A program made the position numbers and the translations under genes. From Streptomyces lucensis JCM 4490 (lineage in GTDB: Bacteria > Actinomycetota > Actinomycetes > Streptomycetales > Streptomycetaceae): 64,000 nucleotides of DNA. The notes below the pieces were generated by a model. That model searched no databases and had not been told where the DNA came from. It saw nothing but the letters and a program-made list of their open reading frames with translations. Of this stretch, positions 8,315-17,868 are shown one piece after another; position 1 is the stretch's first letter, and each line of letters opens with the position of its first letter. The DNA lies in assembly GCF_014650035.1 (NCBI RefSeq), contig NZ_BMUE01000008.1, positions 186,001 through 250,000 on the forward strand. The letters run 5' to 3'.

Positions 8315-9036
8315 ATGTCAGTCGTGGCCCATCTCCGCAGGGGAAGTAGCTGAAGCACGTCTCGTTTCAGGCGTGTTGCAAGGTCTATTTCTATGCCAGC
8401 GGCCCTTGCACTCGGGCTCCGAACCCGACCCGGGCACCTGCCTTGAGGGGCTGAGGCGACCGGCAACGGTCTGACGGTCGCGTACGTGCACTGGCGTTGC
8501 CGATGAGGAGATCCAACGCCGCATCTTACCGACAGGTTGACGGCTTGTGCGTGCAGCACTGACGATTCGTGCCCGGACTTGTGCGGTCATGGCCCAGTTG
8601 AGTTGTCAAGCGTTGTTCCGTAACCGCTGGTAGCAGTGATCCGGTAGCGTCCGCCGGTGTCTCTGCATCGAGGAGGACGACTACCTCCTCTTCGGCTGCG
8701 CAGCGTGGGCTGAGCCACCGGTAACCGGACAGCCACGGCATGGTGCCCTCGATGACCCGGCGACGTCGCCCCTAATCGCTTGCCACGGCATTGCTGACGG
8801 CCGCTGTCATGGACGTCATCGGGCGTGTGGCAGCGGCCGAACTACTGGAAGGCCAGGCATCGGTCGCCTCCGGCCTTCCGGGGTGCTCGGTCTCACGGAC
8901 GTTGAGTGGCCGACGCTGCTTGGCACGGCGCTGTTCCTGCGGCCCTGGGCAGGCCAGCCCGGCTTCCGGCTGCTCAAGCAGTCCGACCGCCGGCCGGCCC
9001 TGCCTGCACGGCGCGAGATCGTCGACGGCGGGCCGG
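8315..9036. other. 722-base gap, no supportable gene
   Basis: Several short frames exist on both strands but none has family-like sequence or a ribosome site. A minus-strand frame at 8526-8741 looks weakly protein-like. An AT-richer patch near 8593-8615 (GAGTTGTCAAGCGTTG) could be part of the upstream region of the HExxH gene. Confidence 0.4.
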
Positions 9037-12000
9037 TCACGCCGTGCATGGGCGGCCGGTACGCGCGCCGACCGGCAGCAGCCGGCGTTCGGCTGCCGTG
9101 TACGGGCGGTCGGCCACCTGACAGAGGTGGCGCCACCAGGTGTCGGGGTCGAGGTCCAGGGTCTGCAACTGCCCCCGGGTGGTGAGTCTGAGGCGGCTGC
9201 CGGAGACGACCGCCGAGAAGTTGTACGGTCCCACCGTGACCGGCCCCTGTCCGAGCGCTTTGCCGCTCGAGACGTCATGAAGCCGTATGCCCTCGTCGAG
9301 CGTCAGTGAGGCGAAGACGCGGTCACCGATGAAGGCGAGGACATGTGCCGCGGAGGGGAAGGCAATGACGCCACCGACCCGGCGGCCGGTCGCGGCGTCG
9401 TAGAAGCGCAGCTTCCGGTCGTGGTGACTGAGGGCCACGACGCTGCCGTCCGGGCTGAAGGCGACGGTGGGGACGCCGTCCTCCAGGACCTCTTCCACGC
9501 CCGTCGGCGAGGTCCAGCCGATGACGCGTCCGTCCTTCACGAGGTCCCAGATCGTCAGCCGTGAGAGCAGGCGACCGGAACCGCTGAGGATCAGGGCCTC
9601 GTCCGGGTGGCCGGGGCGGGGGACGAGCTGACCGGGGACGTCCGACTCGGGCAGTCCCACGTGCAGCGGAGCCGCGACGACCGCGCCCGACGCGGGGTCC
9701 ACGCGGAGGATGTCGTGGGAGGCCAGCAGCACGGCCAGTTCGCCGTTGCCCAACTGGGCGACCGACTTGATGCGGGATTTCCGGGCTGCTCCGCGAAGGT
9801 GCCGTGCGAGATCGACCTCGGTGCGGCTGCCGAGGTCGTCGGCCGCGAACAACAACAGTGTGAGGCTGTTGCCGTCCGCCACGGCCACCCTCTCGCCCTC
9901 CTTCGAACTCACCCAGTGCGGCGTCCACGCACGGTTCACGGTGGTGCCCGGGAGGGCCACGCTGCGGGTCGGGTTGCCCACGCGGCTGAGATGGAGCCGG
10001 CCGTCGTACAGCGTCGCGAAGCGGCCGTGGTGCGGATCGAGTGCCACGGTGTGCTCGGCGGCGGTCTCCTCGAACGGCAGCGGCTCGATGTCCCTGCTGA
10101 GGCGGAGCCGTACCAGTGCGTCACCGACCGCCGCCACCGCCAGGGGGCGCCCGGACGACGTGCCGGGCCAGATGACCGCCCGCGCATCCTGGTCCGATGT
10201 TCCGTCCGCGGGAACCACCGCCGTCCACGTGTCATTGCGGACGACGCCCACGGCGGAGAGGACGCCGTACTCCGGACCGTCACCCGCTGCTTCGGCCGGG
10301 CGGAAGCGCGTGCGGTAATAGGTCGTGGCGTCGAGGCCGTCGAAGAACTGCGGGGTCACCCGGCCGGCGCTGCTGCCGTCCACGTTGAGGTACCGGGCGT
10401 CCGGGCCGTCCCCGGTCGTGTGCAGGGAAAGCACCTTGCCCCGTGCCATGAAGTCGTCGTCTGCTTCGATGTCCGTGGCGAGCCGCCGTTGCTCCCTCCC
10501 GTCCCGCAGCGAGAAGACACCGGCTGAGGACAGGACTTCGTCGGACACGACACGGGCCCACTGGAGCGTCACGTGGTCACGCCCGTCCGCGAAGGCGGCC
10601 CCGTTCAGCTCACGGCCGGCGATCATCCGGCTCTTGGTCACCCGTTCCGTTCCCGGCACGAGATGCCCGGAGGCCACGTTCCAGACGCCCAGCGCGGCGT
10701 GCTGCGCGAAGCCGCCCGCGCGGCGTTTTTTGAACTGGACGTGTAGACGCAGCAGGCGCGACGAGTCGTCGGAGAAGTCCAGCGGGGGGTTCAGGCCGCG
10801 GCCGGGATCCGGTCGCGCTCCGGTGAGCACCCGTGGTTCGGGACTCTTGCCGATCTCCCAGAGCCGCACCGAACCGTCCGCCGACGCCATGGCGTACCAG
10901 CGCCCGTCGTCGCTGACCGTGTCCGAAGAATCCTGTGTGGGCACTCCTTCGAGACGACGGACCCCAGGGTGGTCCGAGGCCGCTCCCGTGACGACGGAGA
11001 CCGTCCTCCTGCCTTGGGCCGGTTCGGTCGTCACCACGACCACATCGGTCTGCGAGGCGGCGGTCACATGATGCACGTCCCCGGTCCACAACCCGGCGTG
11101 CACGCGTTCCACGTCCCGCATCCTCAGGTACTGACGGAACAGCTGTGAGTGCGCCTTGTCCGTGGCCGACGTCGCCCACGCCCCCATCGCCATCTGAACG
11201 GAGAGCCCGAAGTCGGTGGCCGACCGCTCCCGCGCCAGCTCGGCGAGCTGTTCCGAGGCTGCCGTGCGCAGTTGTGCCTCGATCGTGTCGCGCTTCTGGT
11301 TAGCGTCCCACGCCAGCCAGGCGGCCATCAGTGTGAGGACGGTGACGACGGCGGCGAACCCGCGCAGCCCATAGGTACCTCGCCTCACGTGGCGCCGTCC
11401 GGCGCGCAGGTAGGCGCGCTGCGAGGGAGTGATGTCGCGGTCGCGTTCCGCCTCCCACTTGGCCGCGGCAGCGAGCAGCCTCGAAGGGACGGAGGTGAAC
11501 GGGCGGCGGCCCTCCGCCTCCCAGGTGGCCGACAGTGCGGCGACCTCGGACTGCCAGGCGCGGAACTCGGCGCCCTCGCGCAGACAGGTGCGCAACCACT
11601 CCCACTCGCGCAGCAGCGCCTCGTGGGCCATGCGCAAAGACTCGCCCAGCGATTCACCCGGCTGTGGCGGCGTCCAGGCGAGCAGCTTCTGCTGTGCCAT
11701 ACGGCGGGCCAGACGCCGCTGGTCCGGGTCGAGTTCGCCCACCGGCACGCTGTCCGGCAGAAACCGGCCGAGTCCGTCGGGGCGGGCGAGGCGTTGGAAC
11801 AGACGGCGTGCCGTCTGCTCGTCGGTGACCCCCTCCGCGACGGCCGTGTCGAGGGTGCGCTGCGCATGCTGGGCCAACGCGCCGGAGAGACCGCCCAGTT
11901 CCTGGTACGCGACCAGGGTCAGGAGACCCCCCGAGCGTCGCCGCCACAACTCGGCCAGCGTGAACTCCAGTAGCGGCAGGGTGTTGCTCTCCCCGCGGAC

Positions 12001-13365
12001 GGACTGGGCGTCGCGGGCGTCGCGCAGGAGCAGGTCCTCGAGACCGTCCTGGAGACCGGCTCCAGGGATCGGGGCCAGCCGCGCGGAGATCACCTCGCTC
12101 AAGGCCTCGTCGGTCAGCGGGTCAAGGGGCACCACCACCCGAGTACGGTGCCGGGCCGGCAGCGCGGCGGACAGCACGTCCAGCGTGGCGTGCCGGGCGG
12201 ACAGGACCGCCCGAAGCCCTCGGCCCGGCGTGGAACCGGCGGTCAGCTGCTGCCACCAGGTCACCACCTGACGGGCGGCGGACGGCGCAGCGGCGGCGTA
12301 CTCCTCGAACTGGTCGAGAACCAGCACGCCCAACCGGTCGTCGAAGCCGGCCCGCAACTCCTCCCGCAGATGGGCGAGCGCGACCTCGTCCCCGGTCAGT
12401 CCCTCCCGTACGGCCGTTAGACGGGACCCGGTGTCGTTGCCGGGAACGGCAGCCCTCCACAGCGCGAGCAGCGCCTCGCCGAGCGCCGTGGCCGGCTCGT
12501 CCGCCTCGTGCGGCGTGCGGACCACGACGACGGCCCGCGCCGCACGCAGTCGTGGCAGCAGTCCGGCGTGCAGCAAGGAGGACTTGCCTGTGCCCGACTG
12601 CCCGGTCAGCAGGGTCAGCGGCTGGTCGCGCACGGCCCTGCTGAGCGCGTCCGTCTCTGCGGCCCGCCCCAGGAACAGGTGTGCGTCGCCCTCCTCGAAG
12701 CGCAACAGGCCCTTGAACGGGCCGGGGTCCTCGGCGGTGTCCGGCGCCCGCGCGGCCAGACGTGAGGCGGGTATCAGGTAGGCGGTGCCGCCGAGGCTGT
12801 CGCGGCCCCGGGTGGCGAGCATGCCGACCACGCGGCGGGCTCCGGCGTCCCAGACCGGGCTGCCGCTGAATCCGGGTCCGATCGCAACACTGCCGTGTCC
12901 CGCGTCCAGTTGCAGGAGTCCCGCCCCCTGTCCGCCGCGCAGGATGCCGTGCGCGTTCACGCCCGTGTCGGTGATCTCGGGGAAGCCGTAAAGGCGTGCC
13001 TCGCGGCCGTAGAGCGGGGCTCCGGGGTCGGCCAGGGGCAGCGGCGCGGTCCCGGTGACCGGGTGCCCGAGCCGGAGGAACGCGATGTCCTCGGCGGGGC
13101 ACCAGGCGACGACGAGGGTCTTCACCCTCTCCAGGGGTGCTCCGGGCACCAGCGGGAAGTCCACCTGGAGGGGTTCGGTGGGCCGGCCGGCGTCGGGGCC
13201 GTCATCTTCGGCCACGACATGCGCGCACGTGCACACGAGGTCGCGGGTCAGTAGGAAGCCGGCGCCCAGCAGGTGACCCCGCTCGTCGAAGAGCCGGGCG
13301 AGTCCCTGCTCGAACTCCGTGCCCTCCGACGGGGCCGCTGGCGGCCGGCGCTCAGTCGGCGCCAA
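9037..13365 (-). CDS. trypsin-like peptidase - nSTAND NTPase - WD40 repeat protein
   Basis: The 1442-residue protein has four parts. Residues 20-200 form a trypsin-like fold with His49 (CTCAHVV), Asp93 (EDIAFLRL) and Ser167 (GPGFSGSP), so the triad is complete. Residues 215-520 form a STAND NTPase with Walker A GQSGTGKSS (255-263) and Walker B VLVLDQFEE (347-355). A hydrophobic segment spans about 668-686. From about 750 to the end are WD40-like blades, for example SPDGSVVALSHHD. There is no signal peptide, so the protease domain is probably cytoplasmic. Its start overlaps the Trypco1 gene by 14 bases. Such proteins are predicted NTP-dependent conflict (self-sacrifice or antiphage) effectors. 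The trigger and substrate are unknown. Confidence 0.9.
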   Translation of the reverse strand: MAPTERRPPAAPSEGTEFEQGLARLFDERGHLLGAGFLLTRDLVCTCAHVVAEDDGPDAGRPTEPLQVDFPLVPGAPLERVKTLVVAWCPAEDIAFLRLGHPVTGTAPLPLADPGAPLYGREARLYGFPEITDTGVNAHGILRGGQGAGLLQLDAGHGSVAIGPGFSGSPVWDAGARRVVGMLATRGRDSLGGTAYLIPASRLAARAPDTAEDPGPFKGLLRFEEGDAHLFLGRAAETDALSRAVRDQPLTLLTGQSGTGKSSLLHAGLLPRLRAARAVVVVRTPHEADEPATALGEALLALWRAAVPGNDTGSRLTAVREGLTGDEVALAHLREELRAGFDDRLGVLVLDQFEEYAAAAPSAARQVVTWWQQLTAGSTPGRGLRAVLSARHATLDVLSAALPARHRTRVVVPLDPLTDEALSEVISARLAPIPGAGLQDGLEDLLLRDARDAQSVRGESNTLPLLEFTLAELWRRRSGGLLTLVAYQELGGLSGALAQHAQRTLDTAVAEGVTDEQTARRLFQRLARPDGLGRFLPDSVPVGELDPDQRRLARRMAQQKLLAWTPPQPGESLGESLRMAHEALLREWEWLRTCLREGAEFRAWQSEVAALSATWEAEGRRPFTSVPSRLLAAAAKWEAERDRDITPSQRAYLRAGRRHVRRGTYGLRGFAAVVTVLTLMAAWLAWDANQKRDTIEAQLRTAASEQLAELARERSATDFGLSVQMAMGAWATSATDKAHSQLFRQYLRMRDVERVHAGLWTGDVHHVTAASQTDVVVVTTEPAQGRRTVSVVTGAASDHPGVRRLEGVPTQDSSDTVSDDGRWYAMASADGSVRLWEIGKSPEPRVLTGARPDPGRGLNPPLDFSDDSSRLLRLHVQFKKRRAGGFAQHAALGVWNVASGHLVPGTERVTKSRMIAGRELNGAAFADGRDHVTLQWARVVSDEVLSSAGVFSLRDGREQRRLATDIEADDDFMARGKVLSLHTTGDGPDARYLNVDGSSAGRVTPQFFDGLDATTYYRTRFRPAEAAGDGPEYGVLSAVGVVRNDTWTAVVPADGTSDQDARAVIWPGTSSGRPLAVAAVGDALVRLRLSRDIEPLPFEETAAEHTVALDPHHGRFATLYDGRLHLSRVGNPTRSVALPGTTVNRAWTPHWVSSKEGERVAVADGNSLTLLLFAADDLGSRTEVDLARHLRGAARKSRIKSVAQLGNGELAVLLASHDILRVDPASGAVVAAPLHVGLPESDVPGQLVPRPGHPDEALILSGSGRLLSRLTIWDLVKDGRVIGWTSPTGVEEVLEDGVPTVAFSPDGSVVALSHHDRKLRFYDAATGRRVGGVIAFPSAAHVLAFIGDRVFASLTLDEGIRLHDVSSGKALGQGPVTVGPYNFSAVVSGSRLRLTTRGQLQTLDLDPDTWWRHLCQVADRPYTAAERRLLPVGARTGRPCTA

Positions 13366-13816
13366 CGGCGGAATCCGCGGCCGGGGTTGGCTCGCTGTCC
13401 GGTGCCGGCTGGGCGTCCGGCGCCCGGTCGCTGTCCGGTGCGGGGTCGTCGTCCGCGTCGGCCCGGCCGGTGCCGCCGGACTGGCTCTCCCACTCCAGAG
13501 CCACTTTGAAGTGTGCCTCGGTGGCGGCGCGGGCCAGTACGATGCCGGCGTCCGCGCTGAGCTTCACCCCGAACTCGAGGCAGACACGGTCGGGAGTCTC
13601 AGGCATGGCCCGGAGCGAGGCCAGGACGTCCTGGACCGCCGGACGGACCCGGTCGACGGCCTGACGCAAGGTGTCCGCCGCGGCCGCCGGGGCGTTGCCG
13701 CGCCGTCTGCTCACCGGCTCGTACGCGTCACCGTGCGGCGGGAGACCGTCGGCCTCGTCGACCTCTACGCGCAGAACCGAGCCGTCGCTTGCCATGAACT
13801 CCCGTGTATTTGCCAT
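13352..13816 (-). CDS. Trypco1 / CU044_2847 family protein
   Basis: The product is 154 residues from the ATG at 13816; a second ATG at 13795 with GGGAG close upstream is possible. It has the short beta-rich core of CU044_2847 proteins: DGSVLRVEVDEADG at the start, a helix with AADTLRQAVDRVRPAVQDVL, then PDRVCLEFGVKLSADAGIVLA, and ATEAHFKVALEW. A Pro/Asp/Ala-rich disordered tail follows. The family is also named trypsin-co-occurring domain 1, because it is found beside trypsin-NTPase conflict proteins. That is exactly the arrangement here, with coupled translation. It probably senses, or is processed by, the partner protease. Confidence 0.85.
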   Translation of the reverse strand: MANTREFMASDGSVLRVEVDEADGLPPHGDAYEPVSRRRGNAPAAAADTLRQAVDRVRPAVQDVLASLRAMPETPDRVCLEFGVKLSADAGIVLARAATEAHFKVALEWESQSGGTGRADADDDPAPDSDRAPDAQPAPDSEPTPAADSAVGAD

Positions 13817-14311
13817 GAGTTGGCGACCCGCCGCTTCCCTTCGGTATGCCCGCAAAGCTGCGGTAAGCCTAATGGGACGGCGTACCGTCTGTCGCGGGTC
13901 ATGCATCCACAGCCGCGTCCGAGCCGCTGGGACCGGGCGGTGTGACGTCTTCCTCCCCGATGTCGCGGCATCCGGCTCGGACGCTGTCGACGGCGCCCTC
14001 CAGGTAGCGCGTGTGCCACAGGACCACGGTGACGCCGCCCTCGACCACCCGGCCTCCTTGACCTGATCACGGCACTGGCCGCCTGCCCTGGCCACTCCCG
14101 AATATTTGCCCTCCTCGAACGAGCAGTTCGGTCCTCTACACCGTCTCGTGCCATCGTCGCCGCGTTCCCGATCAACAACGCGGACTCCCACTCAGCCGCT
14201 AGGTCTGGCGATGCGCCTCCGGCCTGGAAACGTCCCCTTTGCGTGCGGACCGGGCTTAAGCCGCTGTTCCGCTGGGGCCCGAGCGCAGCGTGCGGAGTCG
14301 GCTGCACGGCT
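13817..14311. other. 495-base gap upstream of the Trypco1 gene
   Basis: No supportable gene. It must hold the promoter of the Trypco1/protease operon and the end of the upstream regulator's transcript. The sequence between 14060 and 14130 is AT-richer than its surroundings. No clear inverted repeat was found by eye. Confidence 0.4.
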
Positions 14312-16534
14312 TCAGGTGCGGGTCGTCAAGCGCCCCACTGCCGCGTCGTATCGTGCTGGGAGTCCCGCATCCGCCGACACCCGCAGCAGCACGCCGAGCG
14401 CCCGTACCGCGCCGTCGTCGTAGCCGGAGGTCTCCGCCTCCAGGGCCGCCAACTCGAGTTGGTCGATGCCCTCGGACTCGTACCCGAGCCCCAGCAGCGC
14501 CTCCCCCTTGACCATGAGCAGCAGTACCCGAGGCACGTCGGCCGTGCCCGATCGATCGTCGAAGGCCAGAGCCTCGGTCGCCGTGTCGAGGGCATGGCGC
14601 CACTTCCCGGCGTCGGCCCAGTGGCGGGCGAGGTGCTGCAGGGCCAGTCTCTCGATGGTTCGGTCGTCGGCTTTGCGTGCCAACTCCACAGCACGCTCGC
14701 ATCCCTCCGCAGCCTCGTCGAGGCCGCCGAGCGCCGCTTGCGCGACGCCCAGAACGATCAGGGCGTTCGCCTCGGCCACCGCGTCACCTGCCCGGGATGC
14801 GAGCGCGGAGGCGGCTCCCAGGTGAGTCAGCGCCTCCTCGATGCGCCCCTCCTCGATCAGCACCCAGCCGAGCACGTTCAGCACCCGTGACTCGCCGTGC
14901 TGATCGGCATCGCCACGTGCCGCCTCCAGCGCGGTCTCCAGGAGCGGGACCCAGTCGTCCCGCACCCGCCACACGATCAGCGGCCACAGCGTAAGGACGA
15001 TCCGCCACGTTCTGTCGTGCAGTCCGGCGGCGTGCGCCGCGGCGACCGCCAGCGTCAGGTCGTCTCTCTCGGCCGCGTACCAGGCCACGGCGGCGGACCG
15101 ATCATCGAACTCCCGCACGGCAGCGGGCGGGAGGTAGTCCGCGGGCAGCGGGAAGCAGTCCTCGTTGCCCGGCTCGGCCGCCGCCACGGCGGCGAGGCCC
15201 GTCGCGATGTAGTGGTCGAGCACGCGCTTGAGTCCCTCGGGCCCTGCGTCCAGGCTGCGGGAGTAGAGCCGCACGAGATCGTGCATCGTCCAGCGGCCGG
15301 ACGACGTCTCCGTGACGAGGTGCGCGACGGCCAGCCGCTCCAGGGAGGTCTCGGCGGTCGGCGGGTCCGTATCCGCCAGGGCCGCCGCCGCATACCGGTC
15401 GACGTGCGTCCCCGGGTGGCAGCCGAGATACGCGAACTGACGGAACACTTGCCGCGGCAGCTGTTGCAGCGTCACGCGCAGCGCCGCCCGCACGCCGGTG
15501 TCCTCCACATCCAGCAGACTCAGCCGGCGCGCCTCGTCGGACAGCTCGTCGGCCATCGCGCCCAGTGACCATCCGGCCCGTTGCGCCAGCCTGGCAGCGG
15601 CCACCCGCAGCGCGAGGGGAAGCCCGCCGCACAGCTCGGCCAGCCGTCGCGCAGCCACCGGCTCCGCACGCACCCGTTCCGTGCCGAGTACTTCGGCGAG
15701 GAGCATGATGCCGTCCTCCGGCCCGAGGACGTCCACGGCAACGGGCTTGGCATTGTCGGTGACGATCAGACCCGGCAGCCGGTGTCTGCTGGTGACGACG
15801 GTGACGCAGCGGCGACCGCCTGGAAGGAGCGGCCTGACCTGCTCGGAGTCTCGCGCGTTGTCGAGCACCACGAGGAGCCGGCGGTCGGCAGCGAGCGACC
15901 GGAACAGCGCGGCCGCGCCGTTCGCCGACTCCGGCACCCGGCCGTGCGGCACGCCGAGCGCCGGCAGGAACTCGCGCAGCACCTCCATGAGGGCAGGCTC
16001 GCCCGTGTCGCCGAAGCCCCGCAGGTCGGCGTAGAGCCGCCCGTCGGGAAAGTCGGCAGAGCCCTGGTGAGCCCAGTGCAGCACGATGGCCGTCTTCCCG
16101 ACCCCGGCCGGGCCGACGACCAGACAGACGGGCGCCTCGCCTGCCGCGGCCCGTGACAGAGCGGCGAGCTCCGCCGCTCGCCCGTGAAAGCCACGTGGTG
16201 CGCGCGGCAGCAGATCGGGCGCACCGGTCTGCGCAACAGCATCCTCTACGGCGGCGGGTGGCGGGGCATCGTTCGCAGGGGCCCGGCGGGGACGGCCCAG
16301 GCTCGCGGTGTACTCCAGCTGCCGGGCACCGGCCGCGTCCAGCCCCAGGGCCGCGGCCAACGCCTGCACGGTGCGGCGCTGCGGCCCACGGGACTGTCCG
16401 CGCTCCATGTCCGACAGAGCCCGCACACTCACCCCTGAAGCATGCGCCAGCTCCTCCTGACTCAGCCCGGCTCCCGCCCGCAGGCCGCGCAGCAGCGCGC
16501 CGAATCCCCCGGTGGCCGGTGTACAGGTGCCCAT
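14312..16534 (-). CDS. XRE HTH - NB-ARC - TPR regulator (AfsR-like without SARP domain)
   Basis: This 740-residue STAND regulator starts with a Cro/CI HTH (residues 10-70, LSQEELAHASGVSVRALSDM). The NB-ARC ATPase has Walker A GPAGVGKTA (141-149), Walker B RLLVVLDNA and the sensor CVTVVTSRHR, followed by the GLPLALRVAA (GxP) motif. A winged-helix segment and C-terminal TPR-like helices follow (about 540-720, LNVLGWVLIEEGRIEEAL). An ATP switch should control DNA binding. It lies upstream, on the same strand, of the Trypco1/protease operon, so control of that operon is plausible but unproven. Confidence 0.9.
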   Translation of the reverse strand: MGTCTPATGGFGALLRGLRAGAGLSQEELAHASGVSVRALSDMERGQSRGPQRRTVQALAAALGLDAAGARQLEYTASLGRPRRAPANDAPPPAAVEDAVAQTGAPDLLPRAPRGFHGRAAELAALSRAAAGEAPVCLVVGPAGVGKTAIVLHWAHQGSADFPDGRLYADLRGFGDTGEPALMEVLREFLPALGVPHGRVPESANGAAALFRSLAADRRLLVVLDNARDSEQVRPLLPGGRRCVTVVTSRHRLPGLIVTDNAKPVAVDVLGPEDGIMLLAEVLGTERVRAEPVAARRLAELCGGLPLALRVAAARLAQRAGWSLGAMADELSDEARRLSLLDVEDTGVRAALRVTLQQLPRQVFRQFAYLGCHPGTHVDRYAAAALADTDPPTAETSLERLAVAHLVTETSSGRWTMHDLVRLYSRSLDAGPEGLKRVLDHYIATGLAAVAAAEPGNEDCFPLPADYLPPAAVREFDDRSAAVAWYAAERDDLTLAVAAAHAAGLHDRTWRIVLTLWPLIVWRVRDDWVPLLETALEAARGDADQHGESRVLNVLGWVLIEEGRIEEALTHLGAASALASRAGDAVAEANALIVLGVAQAALGGLDEAAEGCERAVELARKADDRTIERLALQHLARHWADAGKWRHALDTATEALAFDDRSGTADVPRVLLLMVKGEALLGLGYESEGIDQLELAALEAETSGYDDGAVRALGVLLRVSADAGLPARYDAAVGRLTTRT

Positions 16535-17103
16535 GTCTGGATTCCCCTGGTCAGTGCGGGTCAGCCTGAACGCCGTACCTCTCGGGCGAAAGTATGCACG
16601 ACACTGCTTTCGCAGGTGGAACGCACTATTCCCTCCTGCACGAGGTTGACCGGAAGCAACACCGTTCCGGAGCCGGTCTCACCCGTACGCGCTGGCCTCC
16701 GCAACGTCGGCAGTGATCACGCTGGTCGTGATGGCGTCCAGCCCGTGCAACGCCGCGCTGGCGTGGTGTGACGACAGTCCACGCCGCGGACGCGGTCAGA
16801 GGGGAGGGTGAAGGACAATGGCGGGTGACATAGGTGAATTGCTGTGCTGGCGAGGTCCGGTCTCGCTGAACGTGTCCGTCATCGGCTCGGGTAACACCCC
16901 ATTGCCGGAGCAGGCTTTTCACCTCGCCGGTATGGTCCCTGACGCCTTCCTGCCGTTCCCTCTGCTGGGGCGGCCTGAAGCCGTCGAGCGGCTCGGCCTG
17001 GTGTCATAAGAGACTTTGGCCGGAGGCGAATCCTTTTCGGATCTCCCCGTCTCTTGTCTGTGCACCGGCCGCACGGGCCGGCAGGACTGGGGAGGAACCA
17101 CCG
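16535..17103. other. 569-base gap before the sigma-factor locus
   Basis: A plus-strand frame at 16818-17009 begins after GGGGAGGGTGAAGGACA and would give 63 residues (MAGDIGELLCWRGPVSLNV), but nothing in it is recognisable. No other feature is supportable. The AfsR-like promoter should lie at the left end and the sigma-operon promoter at the right. Confidence 0.35.
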
Positions 17104-17193
17104 ATGATGGTCACTGGCCTCGTAGTGATCGGAGCGCTGCTCGTGGGTGCGTGCAGCTGGCACCTGATGCGGCGCTACAAGAGCCGAAGCTGA
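17104..17193 (+). CDS. 29-residue single-span membrane peptide
   Basis: An ATG at 17104 follows GGGGAGGAACCACCG, a strong ribosome site. The reading frame gives a 29-residue peptide with a hydrophobic core, LVVIGALLVGACSW, a basic tail and a TGA at 17191-17193. It could be a membrane-inserted small protein; the Cys in VGAC sits where a lipobox Cys could be. It lies 42 bases before the ECF sigma gene and may share its transcript. No family is recognised. Confidence 0.5.
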   Translation: MMVTGLVVIGALLVGACSWHLMRRYKSRS

Positions 17194-17235
17194 CCAGCAC
17201 CTGCCCGTAGGGCGCCTTCCGGGTAGGAGTCTCAG

Positions 17236-17868
17236 ATGAACCAACGCTTCACTTGGCCGGACGAGCGGCTGATCAAGGCCGCCCAGAACGGCGACGTCGC
17301 GTCGCTCACCACCGTCGTCATGGAATCACAGCCTCATGTGCGCAAGTTCGCCCTATCGCTCTGCGCCTCACCGCAGGACGCGGAGGACGCGGCGCAGGAG
17401 GCGCTGATCATCCTCTACCGGAAGATCGGCAGCTTGCGGGCCACTGGCGCGCTTGCCTCATGGATGTTCCGGATCGTGCGCAACGAATGCCTCCGGCAGG
17501 TACGGCTACTCGTCTCACGGAGCGACGAGGCGACCTCCGAATCGGAGGCGTCTGCGGAACCGTCCGCCGAGGACGCGGTGCTGCACAGGCTGGAGGCTGA
17601 GCGGATCGCGGCTGCGGTCAGCGCCCTTCCCCGTGACCAGCGGCAGGTCCTGATCATGCGGGACGTACAGGGCCTGCCCGGCAAGACCGTTGCCCATTCG
17701 CTCGGTTTGACCAACGCCGCGATGAAGTCGCGGCTGCACAGGGCACGTGCAGCACTGCGTCACTCTCTGGCAGTGACAGACCAACCACTCGGTCAAGCCG
17801 CCGATCAGGCGCGCGATCAAGCTGTCGACCAACCAGTCGGAGGAGTCTCAGGACCGTGGACGTTGTGA
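17236..17868 (+). CDS. ECF-type RNA polymerase sigma factor
   Basis: The 210-residue protein shows sigma region 2 (VRKFALSLCASPQDAEDAAQ, then EALIILYRK, FRIVRNECLRQVR) and region 4 (LPRDQRQVLIMRDVQGLPGK then AMKSRLHRARAALRHSL). It lacks sigma 1.1 and 3, as ECF factors do. The GRPC-like region-4 loop is normal. A short Asp/Gln-rich tail follows. Its stop overlaps the start of a small membrane protein by 13 bases, so that protein is a candidate partner or anti-sigma, although it has no classic zinc anti-sigma motif. The promoter recognised is unknown. Confidence 0.9.
   Translation: MNQRFTWPDERLIKAAQNGDVASLTTVVMESQPHVRKFALSLCASPQDAEDAAQEALIILYRKIGSLRATGALASWMFRIVRNECLRQVRLLVSRSDEATSESEASAEPSAEDAVLHRLEAERIAAAVSALPRDQRQVLIMRDVQGLPGKTVAHSLGLTNAAMKSRLHRARAALRHSLAVTDQPLGQAADQARDQAVDQPVGGVSGPWTL

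Noticed and set aside
8593..8619. Possible further TCAAC-N4-GTTGA site upstream of the first HExxH gene
   Set aside because: GTTGAGTTGTCAAGCGTTGTTC has scattered TTGA/TCAA words, but the arms do not match the 5-4-5 spacing of the other sites.
16818..17009. 63-codon frame with a fair ribosome site before the sigma locus
   Set aside because: The product has no recognisable feature and the codon pattern is not distinctive. It is kept only as a remark in the gap entry.
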